Source of the DNA: DASYLJ01 sp964432595
GTDB lineage: Bacteria; Desulfobacterota; Binatia; DP-6
Assembly (NCBI GenBank): GCA_964432595.1
Contig: CAYSOF010000040.1
Location: forward strand, 1 to 41,609
Reading direction: 5' to 3'
Length of the DNA stretch: 41,609 bases
Shown: piece by piece, positions 15,206-22,332 of the stretch
How positions within the stretch are numbered: position 1 is the first letter of the stretch
Layout: every line of letters starts with the position of its first letter
Notes under the pieces: generated by a model
The model's input: only the letters and a program-made list of their open reading frames with translations
What the model was told of the DNA's origin: nothing
Databases searched by the model: none
Translations under genes and position numbers: made by a program

Positions 15206-15655
15206 TCAGCCGCGCCGGCGCTCTTCGGCCCACGAGCCCGGCGCCACGCCGTCGACGCGCACTTTGCGCGACGCGAACAGCCAGCGGCCGTCGCGCCGGA
15301 CGTACGTGTCGCGATAGCGCCCCCAGTGGTCGGGGCCGCGCTCGGTGACGACGAAGAAGTAGGCGGCCCCGTGCGCGTCGTCGGGCCCGTCCACGGTGAT
15401 CGTGTGGCTCCCGACGTTGTGGCGGATGTAGCCCCGTGTCGTCGTTGCCGTCGTCTGGACGCTCGTCTGCGTGCCGCCGACGAAGGCGCGAATCGCGTCG
15501 GGGCCGACGAGCGGGGCGCGGTCGTCGACCTGCAGCGAGCCGTCGGGCGTGAACAGCGCCACGAGCGCGTCGAAGCGGCCGCCGTCGGCGGCATGCGCAT
15601 AGGCGGCGGCCAGCTCGCGGATCGCCTCGCGCGCGACGAGCTCGTCGAGCGTCAT
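15206..15655 (-). CDS. SnoaL-like / nuclear transport factor 2-fold protein
   Basis: A 149-residue protein of the NTF2-like superfamily (SnoaL_4 type). The N-terminal helices AREAIRELAAAYAHAADGGR lead to FDALVALFTPDGSLQVDDRA. A beta-sheet half follows with HTITVDGPDDAHGAAYFFVV and YVRRDGRWLFASRKVRVDGV. Such proteins serve as small isomerases, dehydratases or accessory subunits; the conserved AHAAD and the late RWLFASRK are typical, but no specific reaction can be assigned. Its ATG overlaps the stop of the isochorismatase-like gene (ATGA), so the pair is translationally coupled. Confidence 0.82.
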   Translation of the reverse strand: MTLDELVAREAIRELAAAYAHAADGGRFDALVALFTPDGSLQVDDRAPLVGPDAIRAFVGGTQTSVQTTATTTRGYIRHNVGSHTITVDGPDDAHGAAYFFVVTERGPDHWGRYRDTYVRRDGRWLFASRKVRVDGVAPGSWAEERRRG

Positions 15656-16269
15656 GCGAGGGCCCGCAGCACGTCGTCGGACGCCGTCACCGTCGCGAGC
15701 AGCGGCATGATGTTCTCCACGGAGAAGCGGTGCCAGGCGTCGGGGTAGCTCGCGCAGCAGTCCTCGATGACGACCATGTCGAAGCCGCGGTTCACCGACG
15801 CGCGCACGATGCTCTCGACGGCGATGTTCGTCGAGACGCCCGTCATGAGCATCGTCGTCCGGCCCAGCATCCGCAGCACCGGGTAGAGCTGCGTGCCGTA
15901 TGAGCCGTCGACGCCGACGGTGCGCTCGAGCACGTAGTCCTCGGGGTGGGGCGTCAGGCGCTCGTGGACCTGTACGCCCCACGTGCCCTCGACGAGCCGG
16001 GGCTTCGAGCCGGCGACGCGGTGGAGGCGCGTGTTCGGCCGCGGAAAGCCGGGCTTGCCGCAGAAGTTGATGTAGAGCACCGGTACGCCGCGGGCGCGAG
16101 CCGCGGCGGTCAGACGTTCGAGCTTCGCGACGATGCCGCGCTGCTGCACCTGCTGCGCCAGGACGCCGCCGAGGCCTTTCTCGCCAACGTTCGACTCGTG
16201 GACGATGTCGTTCTGCATCTCGACGAGACAGAGCGCAGCACGTGCGAGGTCGAGCGTCAGCTCCGCCAT
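15652..16269 (-). CDS. Isochorismatase-fold protein lacking the catalytic Cys
   Basis: A 205-residue protein of the isochorismatase/nicotinamidase fold: CLVEMQNDI near residue 15, GVPVLYINFCGKPGF, VLERTVGVDGSYGTQLYPVL and MLMTGVSTNIAVESIVRAS. Active members use an Asp-Lys-Cys triad. Here the Asp before MQND is Glu, the Lys position appears to be Arg (VLER), and the Cys of the usual G-V-x-T-x-V-C-V-E loop is Ala. It should not be a normal cysteine hydrolase, and may bind a ligand or catalyse by another route. ATG 16269 has GGAGG 6 nt upstream; the adjacent ATG 16272 is an alternative. It is the first gene of a coupled pair with the SnoaL-like gene. Confidence 0.85.
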   Translation of the reverse strand: MAELTLDLARAALCLVEMQNDIVHESNVGEKGLGGVLAQQVQQRGIVAKLERLTAAARARGVPVLYINFCGKPGFPRPNTRLHRVAGSKPRLVEGTWGVQVHERLTPHPEDYVLERTVGVDGSYGTQLYPVLRMLGRTTMLMTGVSTNIAVESIVRASVNRGFDMVVIEDCCASYPDAWHRFSVENIMPLLATVTASDDVLRALA

Positions 16270-16272
16270 CAT

Positions 16273-16635
16273 CGACCTCCGAATCGGGGAACAACGCCCC
16301 GCTCACCCGCCACGACAGAACTGAACGCCCGTGCCGGCGTGTCGGCTGCGGGTGTTACCAATTTGTCCTCCGGTACGTGCGGTCGGCGATGGCGGTCGCC
16401 GAATCGGGGCGCATGCCACCGGCAGGTGCCACACGAGTTTGCTGGGAGCAAGGCGCGGCGCGCGGCGTCACGTCGTCGACGAGCGTCACCGCGATGAGCA
16501 GCGGGCGACGCGGATGCCGCTGTGTGTTCGGGTCTGCACGGGGCGTTTTGGCGCGACGAAGCGCCCTGGCACGGAAGCCGCTTCCATCCGGGTGGGGAAC
16601 AGAGCGTGAGCCGCGTGGCTCGGGAGGACACTGCC
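16273..16635. other. Divergent intergenic region, 363 bp
   Basis: No gene can be supported here. It separates the minus-strand isochorismatase-like gene from the plus-strand Kazal gene and must hold both promoters. CCGAATCGGGG occurs twice as a direct repeat (16279-16289 and 16399-16409). The stretch around 16352-16370 (GTTACCAATTTGTCC) is the least GC-rich part and the likeliest promoter zone. Open frames through it look like shadows. Confidence 0.4.
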
Positions 16636-17712
16636 ATGGAGAGGGATAACCGTCGGAACCGAATGCGCGTCGCAGTCGCTGCGATGCTCGCCGTGCTGGG
16701 ACTGAGCGCGGCGACTGCCGGTGCACACGGCTCGTCCAGCCAGTCGCGCGAGGGGAAGATGCTGCTCAAGTGTCAGCGGCAGATCGCCAGTGAGGGCATC
16801 CAGCTCACGGGCCGTCTCAGCTGGAAGATGGCGCGCTGCGTGCTCCCCCTCGGCGACTGCGGCGTCGACAACGCCGGCCGTCCCGACGCCTGCGACCGCG
16901 CATCGCGCTCGTGCGGCGGGCTGCCGGGCGAGGTCGCGAGCCTGAAGGGCCGTTTCACGTCGCGCGTCGCGAGCGCGTGCGGTGGGCTCGCAATGGACAA
17001 GCTGCTCGGCGGTCTGGAGTTCACCGAGCAGATGGCCGACTGCAGCGTCGCGTCCAGCATGGACTTCGCGCGTTGCCTCGCCGACAACCTGCACGAGGCC
17101 GAGGCGGAGTCGATCGTGCGCATGGCGCCCGCGGCCTGCACCTACATCGAGCGCGCCGGCCTGGGCGCGGTCTTCCCGTCGTCGATGTGTCTCGACGGCG
17201 AGAACTGCGAGGAGGAGCCGCCGCCGCCGCCGACGTGCGAGGGCGACCTCTACTGCGGCGGGCCGGACGCCGTGGCGTGCCCGAGCGGCATGGTCTGCAA
17301 CCGGCTCGATCCGTCGTGCGGCCCGAGCGACCTCGGCGGCGTGTGCGTCGCGATGCCGACCGGGTGTACGGACGACATGCCGGTCTGCGGCTGTGACGGG
17401 CAGACCTACGCGTCGGACTGCCATCGCGTGATGGCGGAGGTCGTTCTCGAGCACGAGGGCGCCTGCGAAACCGCGATCGGTTGCTTCTCGAACGGCGACT
17501 GCGGCGCGGGTCGGTTCTGCAACCTGCCCGCGGGCGACTGCGGCGAGTCGCAGATGGGTACCTGCATGCCGATGGACGACCCGGAGTGCGCGCAGTGCGG
17601 CGAGTACGGCGGCGCGGTCTGTGGCTGCGACGGCATGACGTACAACTCGGACTGCGACCGCCGCGCCGCGGGCGTGTCGAAGTTCTCGGACGGCTCCTGC
17701 GCGTTCTTCTGA
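16636..17712 (+). CDS. Secreted Cys-rich protein with two Kazal-type domains
   Basis: A 358-residue exported protein. The signal peptide MERDNRRNRMRVAVAAMLAV, continuing to about residue 32 (TAGAHG), is preceded by GGGAGG with 8-nt spacing. An N-terminal helical Cys-containing region (about 45-185) is followed by an acidic EEEPPPPP linker. Several short Cys modules and two Kazal-like motifs come next, both built on VCGCDGxTYxSDC: about residues 243-277 and 317-356. Kazal domains in animals inhibit serine proteases, and bacterial examples are rarer and mostly unstudied. It is monocistronic, with no partner gene next to it. A role in blocking foreign proteases or in cell-surface contact is inference. 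Confidence 0.85.
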   Translation: MERDNRRNRMRVAVAAMLAVLGLSAATAGAHGSSSQSREGKMLLKCQRQIASEGIQLTGRLSWKMARCVLPLGDCGVDNAGRPDACDRASRSCGGLPGEVASLKGRFTSRVASACGGLAMDKLLGGLEFTEQMADCSVASSMDFARCLADNLHEAEAESIVRMAPAACTYIERAGLGAVFPSSMCLDGENCEEEPPPPPTCEGDLYCGGPDAVACPSGMVCNRLDPSCGPSDLGGVCVAMPTGCTDDMPVCGCDGQTYASDCHRVMAEVVLEHEGACETAIGCFSNGDCGAGRFCNLPAGDCGESQMGTCMPMDDPECAQCGEYGGAVCGCDGMTYNSDCDRRAAGVSKFSDGSCAFF

Positions 17713-17794
17713 GCGCGTAGCCCGTTCGTGTGGGAGCCGCCGTTCGCCGGCCTGTCCGGTGGGCGGCGGTTCTCGTTTGGCCACTCGCACGCGC

Positions 17795-17821
17795 TTGACG
17801 GTCGGGCCGGCCGGTTGATAG
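17795..17821 (+). promoter_or_regulatory. Possible promoter of the PaaK-like pair
   Basis: TTGACG (17795-17800) is followed by TTGATAGC near 17815-17822, so a -10-like TGATAG or GATAGC sits 15-16 bp downstream. ATG 17836 follows within 14 nt and has no Shine-Dalgarno. The spacing is slightly short. Confidence 0.3.
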
Positions 17822-17835
17822 CGCCCATCGCTTGC

Positions 17836-19098
17836 ATGCAGTGGCCTCCGTCCGCCGCCGATTTCACCCGTCTTCGTGACACGCTCCGCTGGGTCCACGA
17901 GCGCTCGCCGTGGTACCGCCGCGCCTTCGACCAGGCCGGCGTGCGGGTCGACGATCTCACCGACTACGACGCGTTCCGCCGCCGCGTGCCGCGCACCGCC
18001 AAGGTCGATCTGGTCGACAACCAGCGCGCGCATCCGCCGTTCGGCGAATTCCTGGCCGCGACGCGCGAGGAGTTCGGCTCGCTGCACACGTCGCCGGGAC
18101 CGATCCTGATCCCGCGGCTCGCGTCGGAAGCGGGCGGCACGCCGGTGCTCAAGGCGTCGATCGAGGCGATGGGCGTGCGGCGCGGCGACATCGCCCACGT
18201 CACCTTGTCGTACCACATCATGCCCGGCGGGCTGCGGCTGCATCGCGCGTTCGAGGAGGCGGGGTGCCTCGTCATCAACGGCGGCACCGGCAACAGCCGC
18301 CTTCAGGTCGAGGTCGCGAAGGCGTGGGGTGCCACGGTCTACGCGGGCACGCCGAGCTTCCTCGCCAACCTCGGCGACACGGCCAAGGAGATGGGGCTCG
18401 ATCCGCGTCGCGACCTCTCGTACCGCATCGGCTTCTCGACCGCCGAGGCGCTGACGCCGCCGCTCCGGCGCGACCTGCAGGAGACGTTCGGCATCGAGCT
18501 GTTCGACCACTGCGGCGAGGCGCAGATCGGTCCGCTGGCGGGCGAGTGCCGCGTCCACGACGGCATGCACCTGCACGCCGTCGACCTGTTCTGCGAGTTC
18601 CTCGATCCCGAGACCGGCGAGCCGGTGGGCGAGGGCGGCACCGGCGAGCTGGTCGCGACGCAGCTCGGCCCGCGCGCGCTGCCGCTCGTGCGGTACGCAC
18701 CGGGCGACGTCTTCCGCATGCTCCCGGGCACGTGCGCGTGCGGCGATCCGTCGCCGCGGCTCGTCTTCGTCGGGCAGAAGGGCGCCATCCGGAAGATCAA
18801 GGGCGTGCTCGTACATCCTGCGCAGGTCCATCGCGCCCTCACCGAGGTCCCGGGCGTCGGGCGCTTCCAGATCGAGGTCGATCATCCGGAGGGCGAGCGC
18901 TACGACCGCGCCGTGTTGCGCGTCGCCACCACGACGCCGCCGGCCGATCCGGCCGCGCTGGCGCGGCTCGTCGCGGAGAAGGTGAAGGCGGTGGCGCTGA
19001 TCTCGATGGACGTGGAACTCGTGGCGGAAGACGCGATTCCCGAGGCCGCGGCCGCGCCGCGGTTCGCCGAGGCCATGATCGATCGGAGGAAGAAGTGA
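17836..19098 (+). CDS. Phenylacetate-CoA-ligase-like protein without a recognisable P-loop
   Basis: A 420-residue PaaK-type member of the ANL superfamily. The N-terminus has the family pattern HERSPWYRRAFDQAGV and HPPFGE (about 66-71). Later come FDHCGEAQIGPLAGEC, the zinc-site-like CACGD, and the lid region KGAIRKIKGVLVHPAQVHRA. Where PaaK proteins have a Ser/Thr/Gly-rich ATP loop, this one has LHTSPGPILIPRLASEAGG (about 83-101) with no SGTTGKP pattern. Catalysis of adenylation is therefore uncertain; it may be a partner or carry out only the CoA step. ATG 17836 was chosen because family similarity begins there. Its stop overlaps the start of a second PaaK-like gene (GTGA). Confidence 0.8.
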   Translation: MQWPPSAADFTRLRDTLRWVHERSPWYRRAFDQAGVRVDDLTDYDAFRRRVPRTAKVDLVDNQRAHPPFGEFLAATREEFGSLHTSPGPILIPRLASEAGGTPVLKASIEAMGVRRGDIAHVTLSYHIMPGGLRLHRAFEEAGCLVINGGTGNSRLQVEVAKAWGATVYAGTPSFLANLGDTAKEMGLDPRRDLSYRIGFSTAEALTPPLRRDLQETFGIELFDHCGEAQIGPLAGECRVHDGMHLHAVDLFCEFLDPETGEPVGEGGTGELVATQLGPRALPLVRYAPGDVFRMLPGTCACGDPSPRLVFVGQKGAIRKIKGVLVHPAQVHRALTEVPGVGRFQIEVDHPEGERYDRAVLRVATTTPPADPAALARLVAEKVKAVALISMDVELVAEDAIPEAAAAPRFAEAMIDRRKK

Positions 19099-20393
19099 CC
19101 GCGCGTCCGCCGGGCGAGCGCCCGTACTACGCCCCGGAGATCCAGACGATGCCGCTCGAGCGCGTGCGGCAGCTGCAGAGCGAGCGCCTCGGCCGCCAGC
19201 TCGATCGGGTGTGGAACGGCCCGGTCCCGTTCTTCCGGAAGAAGCTCGAGGCCGCCGGACTGCGTCGTGCCGATCTGCGGAGCGTCGACGACCTCGGCGC
19301 CATCCCGACGACCGTCAAGGCGGAGCTCCGGCGCAGCGAGGAGGAGCATCCGCCCTTCGGCGACTATCGCGGCGCGCCGGTGAGCGCGGCGGTGCGCCTC
19401 GGCGCGTCGACGGGCACGAGCGGGCGGCCCACGCTGATCCTGTGGACGCGGAAGGATCTCGAGGTCGATCACGCGGCGTCGGCGCGCGGGCGTTGGCGCT
19501 GGGGCCTGCGACCGGGGATGAGCCTCGCGAACGCGCATCCCTTCGGCATGAACGCCGGCGGCTGGCACTTCAGCCACGGCGTCGAAGCGCTCGGCGTGCT
19601 GAACATCCCGTCGGGGCCGCCGGTCGGCGACGCGCACATCCGCGACGTCCTGACGGTGTGGCGGCGGCTGCGTCCCGACATGTATCGGCTCTTCGGAAAC
19701 GTCGCGACGACGTATGCGGACGCGGCCCGCGCGCGTGGCATCGATCCGGCGCGCGAGTTGAACCTCGCGATCGCCGGCGATCACCCGTCGGAGCAGTATC
19801 TGATGGCCAGCTCGGGGCTCGAGGCGCTGCCCCTGCTCGGCAGCGCCTGCGGCGAGCGCGACGGCGCGCATCTCGCCGAGGACCTCGCGATCGTCGAGGT
19901 CATCGAGCCCACGACGGGCCGCCAACTTGGCCACGGCGAGCGCGGCAACCTCGTCGTCACCGTGCTCGAGAAGGACAACTTCCTCCTGCGCTACGATCTC
20001 GAGGACGTCGTCCGCCTGAACACGACCGCGTGCTCGTGCGGTGAGACGCATCGCCGCCTGTTCTACGAGGGGCGGGTGCGCGACGTGACGCCCGTCGAGG
20101 GCAAGAAGATCCTACCGATCGACGTCGCGCTCGTGCTGTACGACTTCCCCGAGGTGTCGACGCCGTCGGCCGAGTACCAGATCCTGCGGCCGCGCGTGCC
20201 GGCGCCCGCCTTGCACGTCCGCTGCGAGCACGCGCCGGGCGCCGACGTGGCCGGGCTCGGCCCACGCCTCGAGGCGCGGTTCCGCGAGGCGCTCGGGGTT
20301 CCGGTTCGCGTGGAGCTGATGGGGCGGGGCGGGCTGCCGCGCTTCGCGTACAAGGCCCAACGCGTCGTCGATGAGGGCGAAATCGCGAATTGA
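19095..20393 (+). CDS. Phenylacetate-CoA-ligase-like adenylate-forming enzyme
   Basis: A 432-residue PaaK-type ligase with HPPFGDYRGAP (about 85-95), an intact phosphate loop GASTGTSGRPT (103-113), NAHPFGMNAGGWHFSHGVEA, a metal-site-like CSCGETHRR and a C-terminal lid domain beginning EGRVRDVTPVEGKKILP. It should activate an aromatic or other carboxylic acid to a CoA thioester. The GTG start has GGAGG 5 nt upstream and overlaps the previous stop by 4 bp, so the pair is coupled. An intact and a degenerate paralogue in tandem hint at a heteromeric enzyme (inference). The TGA stop is part of the TTGACA -35 box of the next gene. Confidence 0.87.
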   Translation: MTARPPGERPYYAPEIQTMPLERVRQLQSERLGRQLDRVWNGPVPFFRKKLEAAGLRRADLRSVDDLGAIPTTVKAELRRSEEEHPPFGDYRGAPVSAAVRLGASTGTSGRPTLILWTRKDLEVDHAASARGRWRWGLRPGMSLANAHPFGMNAGGWHFSHGVEALGVLNIPSGPPVGDAHIRDVLTVWRRLRPDMYRLFGNVATTYADAARARGIDPARELNLAIAGDHPSEQYLMASSGLEALPLLGSACGERDGAHLAEDLAIVEVIEPTTGRQLGHGERGNLVVTVLEKDNFLLRYDLEDVVRLNTTACSCGETHRRLFYEGRVRDVTPVEGKKILPIDVALVLYDFPEVSTPSAEYQILRPRVPAPALHVRCEHAPGADVAGLGPRLEARFREALGVPVRVELMGRGGLPRFAYKAQRVVDEGEIAN

Positions 20394-20418
20394 CACCTGA
20401 ATGCGCTCGCGGTATTGC
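20390..20418 (+). promoter_or_regulatory. Strong promoter of the diiron gene
   Basis: A consensus TTGACA (20390-20395) and TATTGC (20413-20418) are exactly 17 bp apart. The predicted start point, near 20425, lies inside the palindrome described next. Confidence 0.6.
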
Positions 20419-20450
20419 GGAGTCTGACTACGCGTAGTGAGGCTCCGCAA
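20415..20450. promoter_or_regulatory. 36-bp near-perfect palindrome, probable operator
   Basis: The element has outer arms TTGCGGAG and CTCCGCAA and a perfect 12-bp core ACTACGCGTAGT (20427-20438). Only two of eighteen symmetric base pairs are broken. It starts inside the -10 box and covers the predicted start point, so it fits a repressor site better than a MerR-type activation site between -35 and -10. The A-run and GGGGG after it are wrong for a terminator. The MerR-type gene encoded downstream is the obvious candidate binder (inference). Confidence 0.65.
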
Positions 20451-20468
20451 AAAAGGGGGATCGATCCG

Positions 20469-21548
20469 ATGTCCACGCTGGAACGATACGCGACGCCCGC
20501 CGACGGAGTTGCCTGGAACGTCCCGGGCAGCTTCGAGACCGCTTTCCGCTGGGAGTATCAGGACGGCCGCGAGTCGCTCCTGAACCTGTACCGCAAGGGC
20601 AAGCAGAAGCAGTGGGATGCGGACACGCGCATCGACTGGTCGCAGGAGCTCGATCCGGAGAACCCCGAGCAGCTGCCGGACGAGTCGATTCCGATCCACG
20701 GCTCGCCCGCGTGGAACCGGCTGACCGCCGCCGAGCGCGCGAACGTCCGCCGCCATTTCCAGTCGTGGCAGCTGTCGCAGTTCCTGCACGGCGAGCAGGG
20801 CGCGCTCGTCTGCACGGCGAAGATCGTGCAGCAGGTGCCCAGCATGGACGCCAAGTTCTACGCGGCGACCCAGGTGATCGACGAGGCCCGCCACGTCGAG
20901 GCGTACTCGCGGCTCCTGCACGACAAGTTCGAGCTGGCGTATCCGATCACGCCGACGCTGCAGCGCCTGCTCGACAACGTGCTCAGCGACTCGCGCTGGG
21001 ACATGACCTACCTGGGCATGCAGGTGCTCATCGAGGGGCTCGCGCTCGCCGCTTTCGCGCAGATCCGCGATCAGTCGCAGAACCCGCTCGCGGCGGCGGT
21101 GAACGCCTACGTCATGCAGGACGAGGCGCGTCACGTCGCGTTCGGACGCTTCGCGCTGCGCGACTACTACCCGCAGCTCACGCAGGCGGAGCGCGACGAG
21201 CGCGAGGAGTTCGCCGTCGAGGCGTGCTACCTGATGCGCGACCGCTTCCAGGCCGAGGAGGTGTGGGCGACGCTCGGCCTGCCGGTGGACGAGTGCGCCG
21301 CATTCATGCTCGAGTCGGGCTTCATGAAGTCGTACCGCTCGGCGCTCTTCAGCCGCATCGTGCCGACGATCAAGGACATCGGCCTCTGGGGCCCGAAGAT
21401 CCGCAAGGGCTACGAGCAGATGAACATCATGGGCTTCGCCGACGTCGACGTGGCCGGGATGTCGGCACACGACGAGCAGGTCGCCGACGAGATGGATGCG
21501 CGCAACGCCGAGGTGCAGCGCATCGCCGCGGTGGGAGCCGGCGGGTGA
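20469..21548 (+). CDS. Ferritin-like non-haem diiron protein (candidate oxygenase/desaturase)
   Basis: A 359-residue all-helical protein with the complete ligand set of a carboxylate-bridged diiron centre: Glu109 in HGEQGAL, Glu139 and His142 in DEARHVEAY, Glu189 in IEGLALAAF, and Glu219 and His222 in DEARHVAFG. This matches ferritin-like oxidases and oxygenases such as AurF, acyl-ACP desaturase and R2-like proteins; I cannot pick the subfamily. There is no signal peptide or membrane segment. A G-rich Shine-Dalgarno (GGGGG) lies about 8 nt before ATG 20469. The two PaaK-like ligases upstream suggest it acts on a CoA- or carrier-bound acid (inference). It overlaps the MerR-type gene by 4 bp. 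Confidence 0.85.
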   Translation: MSTLERYATPADGVAWNVPGSFETAFRWEYQDGRESLLNLYRKGKQKQWDADTRIDWSQELDPENPEQLPDESIPIHGSPAWNRLTAAERANVRRHFQSWQLSQFLHGEQGALVCTAKIVQQVPSMDAKFYAATQVIDEARHVEAYSRLLHDKFELAYPITPTLQRLLDNVLSDSRWDMTYLGMQVLIEGLALAAFAQIRDQSQNPLAAAVNAYVMQDEARHVAFGRFALRDYYPQLTQAERDEREEFAVEACYLMRDRFQAEEVWATLGLPVDECAAFMLESGFMKSYRSALFSRIVPTIKDIGLWGPKIRKGYEQMNIMGFADVDVAGMSAHDEQVADEMDARNAEVQRIAAVGAGG

Positions 21549-22321
21549 CCACGGCGGGCCGCTTCCGGATGCGGGATCTGGAGCGCCTCACGGGCGTGGG
21601 GCGGGAGACGATCCGCTACTACATCCGCGAGGGGCTGCTGCCCGAGCCGGAGCGCCCGCGTCGCAATACCGCCTGGTACGACGGCGCGTTCGTCGAGCGG
21701 CTGCGGCTCATCCGCGAGCTGCAGCAGAAGCGCTTCCTGCCCCTGCACGTCATCAAGGCCATCGTCGCCGGCGACGCGCCGCCGCCGCGCGACGAGGTGC
21801 GCACGCTGCTCGAGCTCGACGGCAAGCTGTTCCCGGCGGTCGAGAACGTGCCGTCGCATGCGCCCGAGTCGCTGTCCGCCGCCGCCAAACGCGTCGGGTT
21901 GAAGGCGTCGGAGATCCGCGAGATGGCCGACGTCGGCGTGATCACACTGCGCACCGAGGACGGCAAGCAATGGCTCGACGAGAGCAGCATTCGCATCGTC
22001 GAGCTGTGGGCGCGCTGTCGCCGCGCCGGCTACACGGACGAGCTGGGCTTCTCGCCCGAGAGTCTTCGTCTGTACGTCGAGCTGACCGGCTGGCTCGCGC
22101 GCGAGGAGCTGCGGCGCTTCTCGCGTGGCGTCACCGGCAAGGTCGATACCGAGACGTCGGCGCGGATGGCCGAGGAAGGCATCACCGTCGTCGGGCTGAT
22201 GCTCACCGAGATTCGCAAGGCCACGCTGCTGCGCTTCATCGCCGAGGGCAACGTGCCGAGCGCCGATGCCGAGGCCGAGCCGTTGCCGAAAGTGGTTGGT
22301 GTCCCGCCGCGAATCGGCTAG
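21545..22321 (+). CDS. MerR-type regulator with two helix-turn-helix-like regions
   Basis: A 258-residue regulator. Residues about 7-80 are a clear MerR DNA-binding domain (RMRDLERLTGVGRETIRYYI with REGLLPEPERPRRNTAWYD and LQQKRFLPLHVIKAIVAG). Residues about 107-150 look like a second winged-helix of the same type (LSAAAKRVGLKASEIREMAD and VGVITLRTEDGKQWLDESSI). A helical C-terminal region follows. There are no cysteines for metal sensing in the usual place. The GTG start has GGGAG 7 nt upstream and overlaps the diiron gene stop (GTGA), so the two are coexpressed. It probably controls the promoter and palindrome at 20390-20450 in response to an acyl or aromatic signal (inference). Confidence 0.85.
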   Translation: MTTAGRFRMRDLERLTGVGRETIRYYIREGLLPEPERPRRNTAWYDGAFVERLRLIRELQQKRFLPLHVIKAIVAGDAPPPRDEVRTLLELDGKLFPAVENVPSHAPESLSAAAKRVGLKASEIREMADVGVITLRTEDGKQWLDESSIRIVELWARCRRAGYTDELGFSPESLRLYVELTGWLAREELRRFSRGVTGKVDTETSARMAEEGITVVGLMLTEIRKATLLRFIAEGNVPSADAEAEPLPKVVGVPPRIG

Positions 22322-22324
22322 GAA
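22296..22324 (+). promoter_or_regulatory. Promoter of the EfpL-type gene
   Basis: TTGGTG (22296-22301) and TAGGAA (22319-22324) are 17 bp apart, inside the end of the MerR-type gene. The -10 box ends 8 nt before GTG 22333 and there is no Shine-Dalgarno, consistent with leaderless expression. Confidence 0.45.
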
Positions 22325-22332
22325 CCCTCCCC

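Noticed and set aside
16486..18885. A long minus-strand open frame opposite the Kazal and PaaK-like genes
   Set aside because: Its translation is Arg/Ala-rich with no domain, typical of antisense frames in GC-rich DNA; the plus-strand genes have motifs and Shine-Dalgarno sites.
20415..20460. The 36-bp palindrome followed by AAAAAA considered as a Rho-independent terminator
   Set aside because: The run after the stem is A, then G, on the plus strand and there is no T-run after it on either strand; a promoter lies directly in front.
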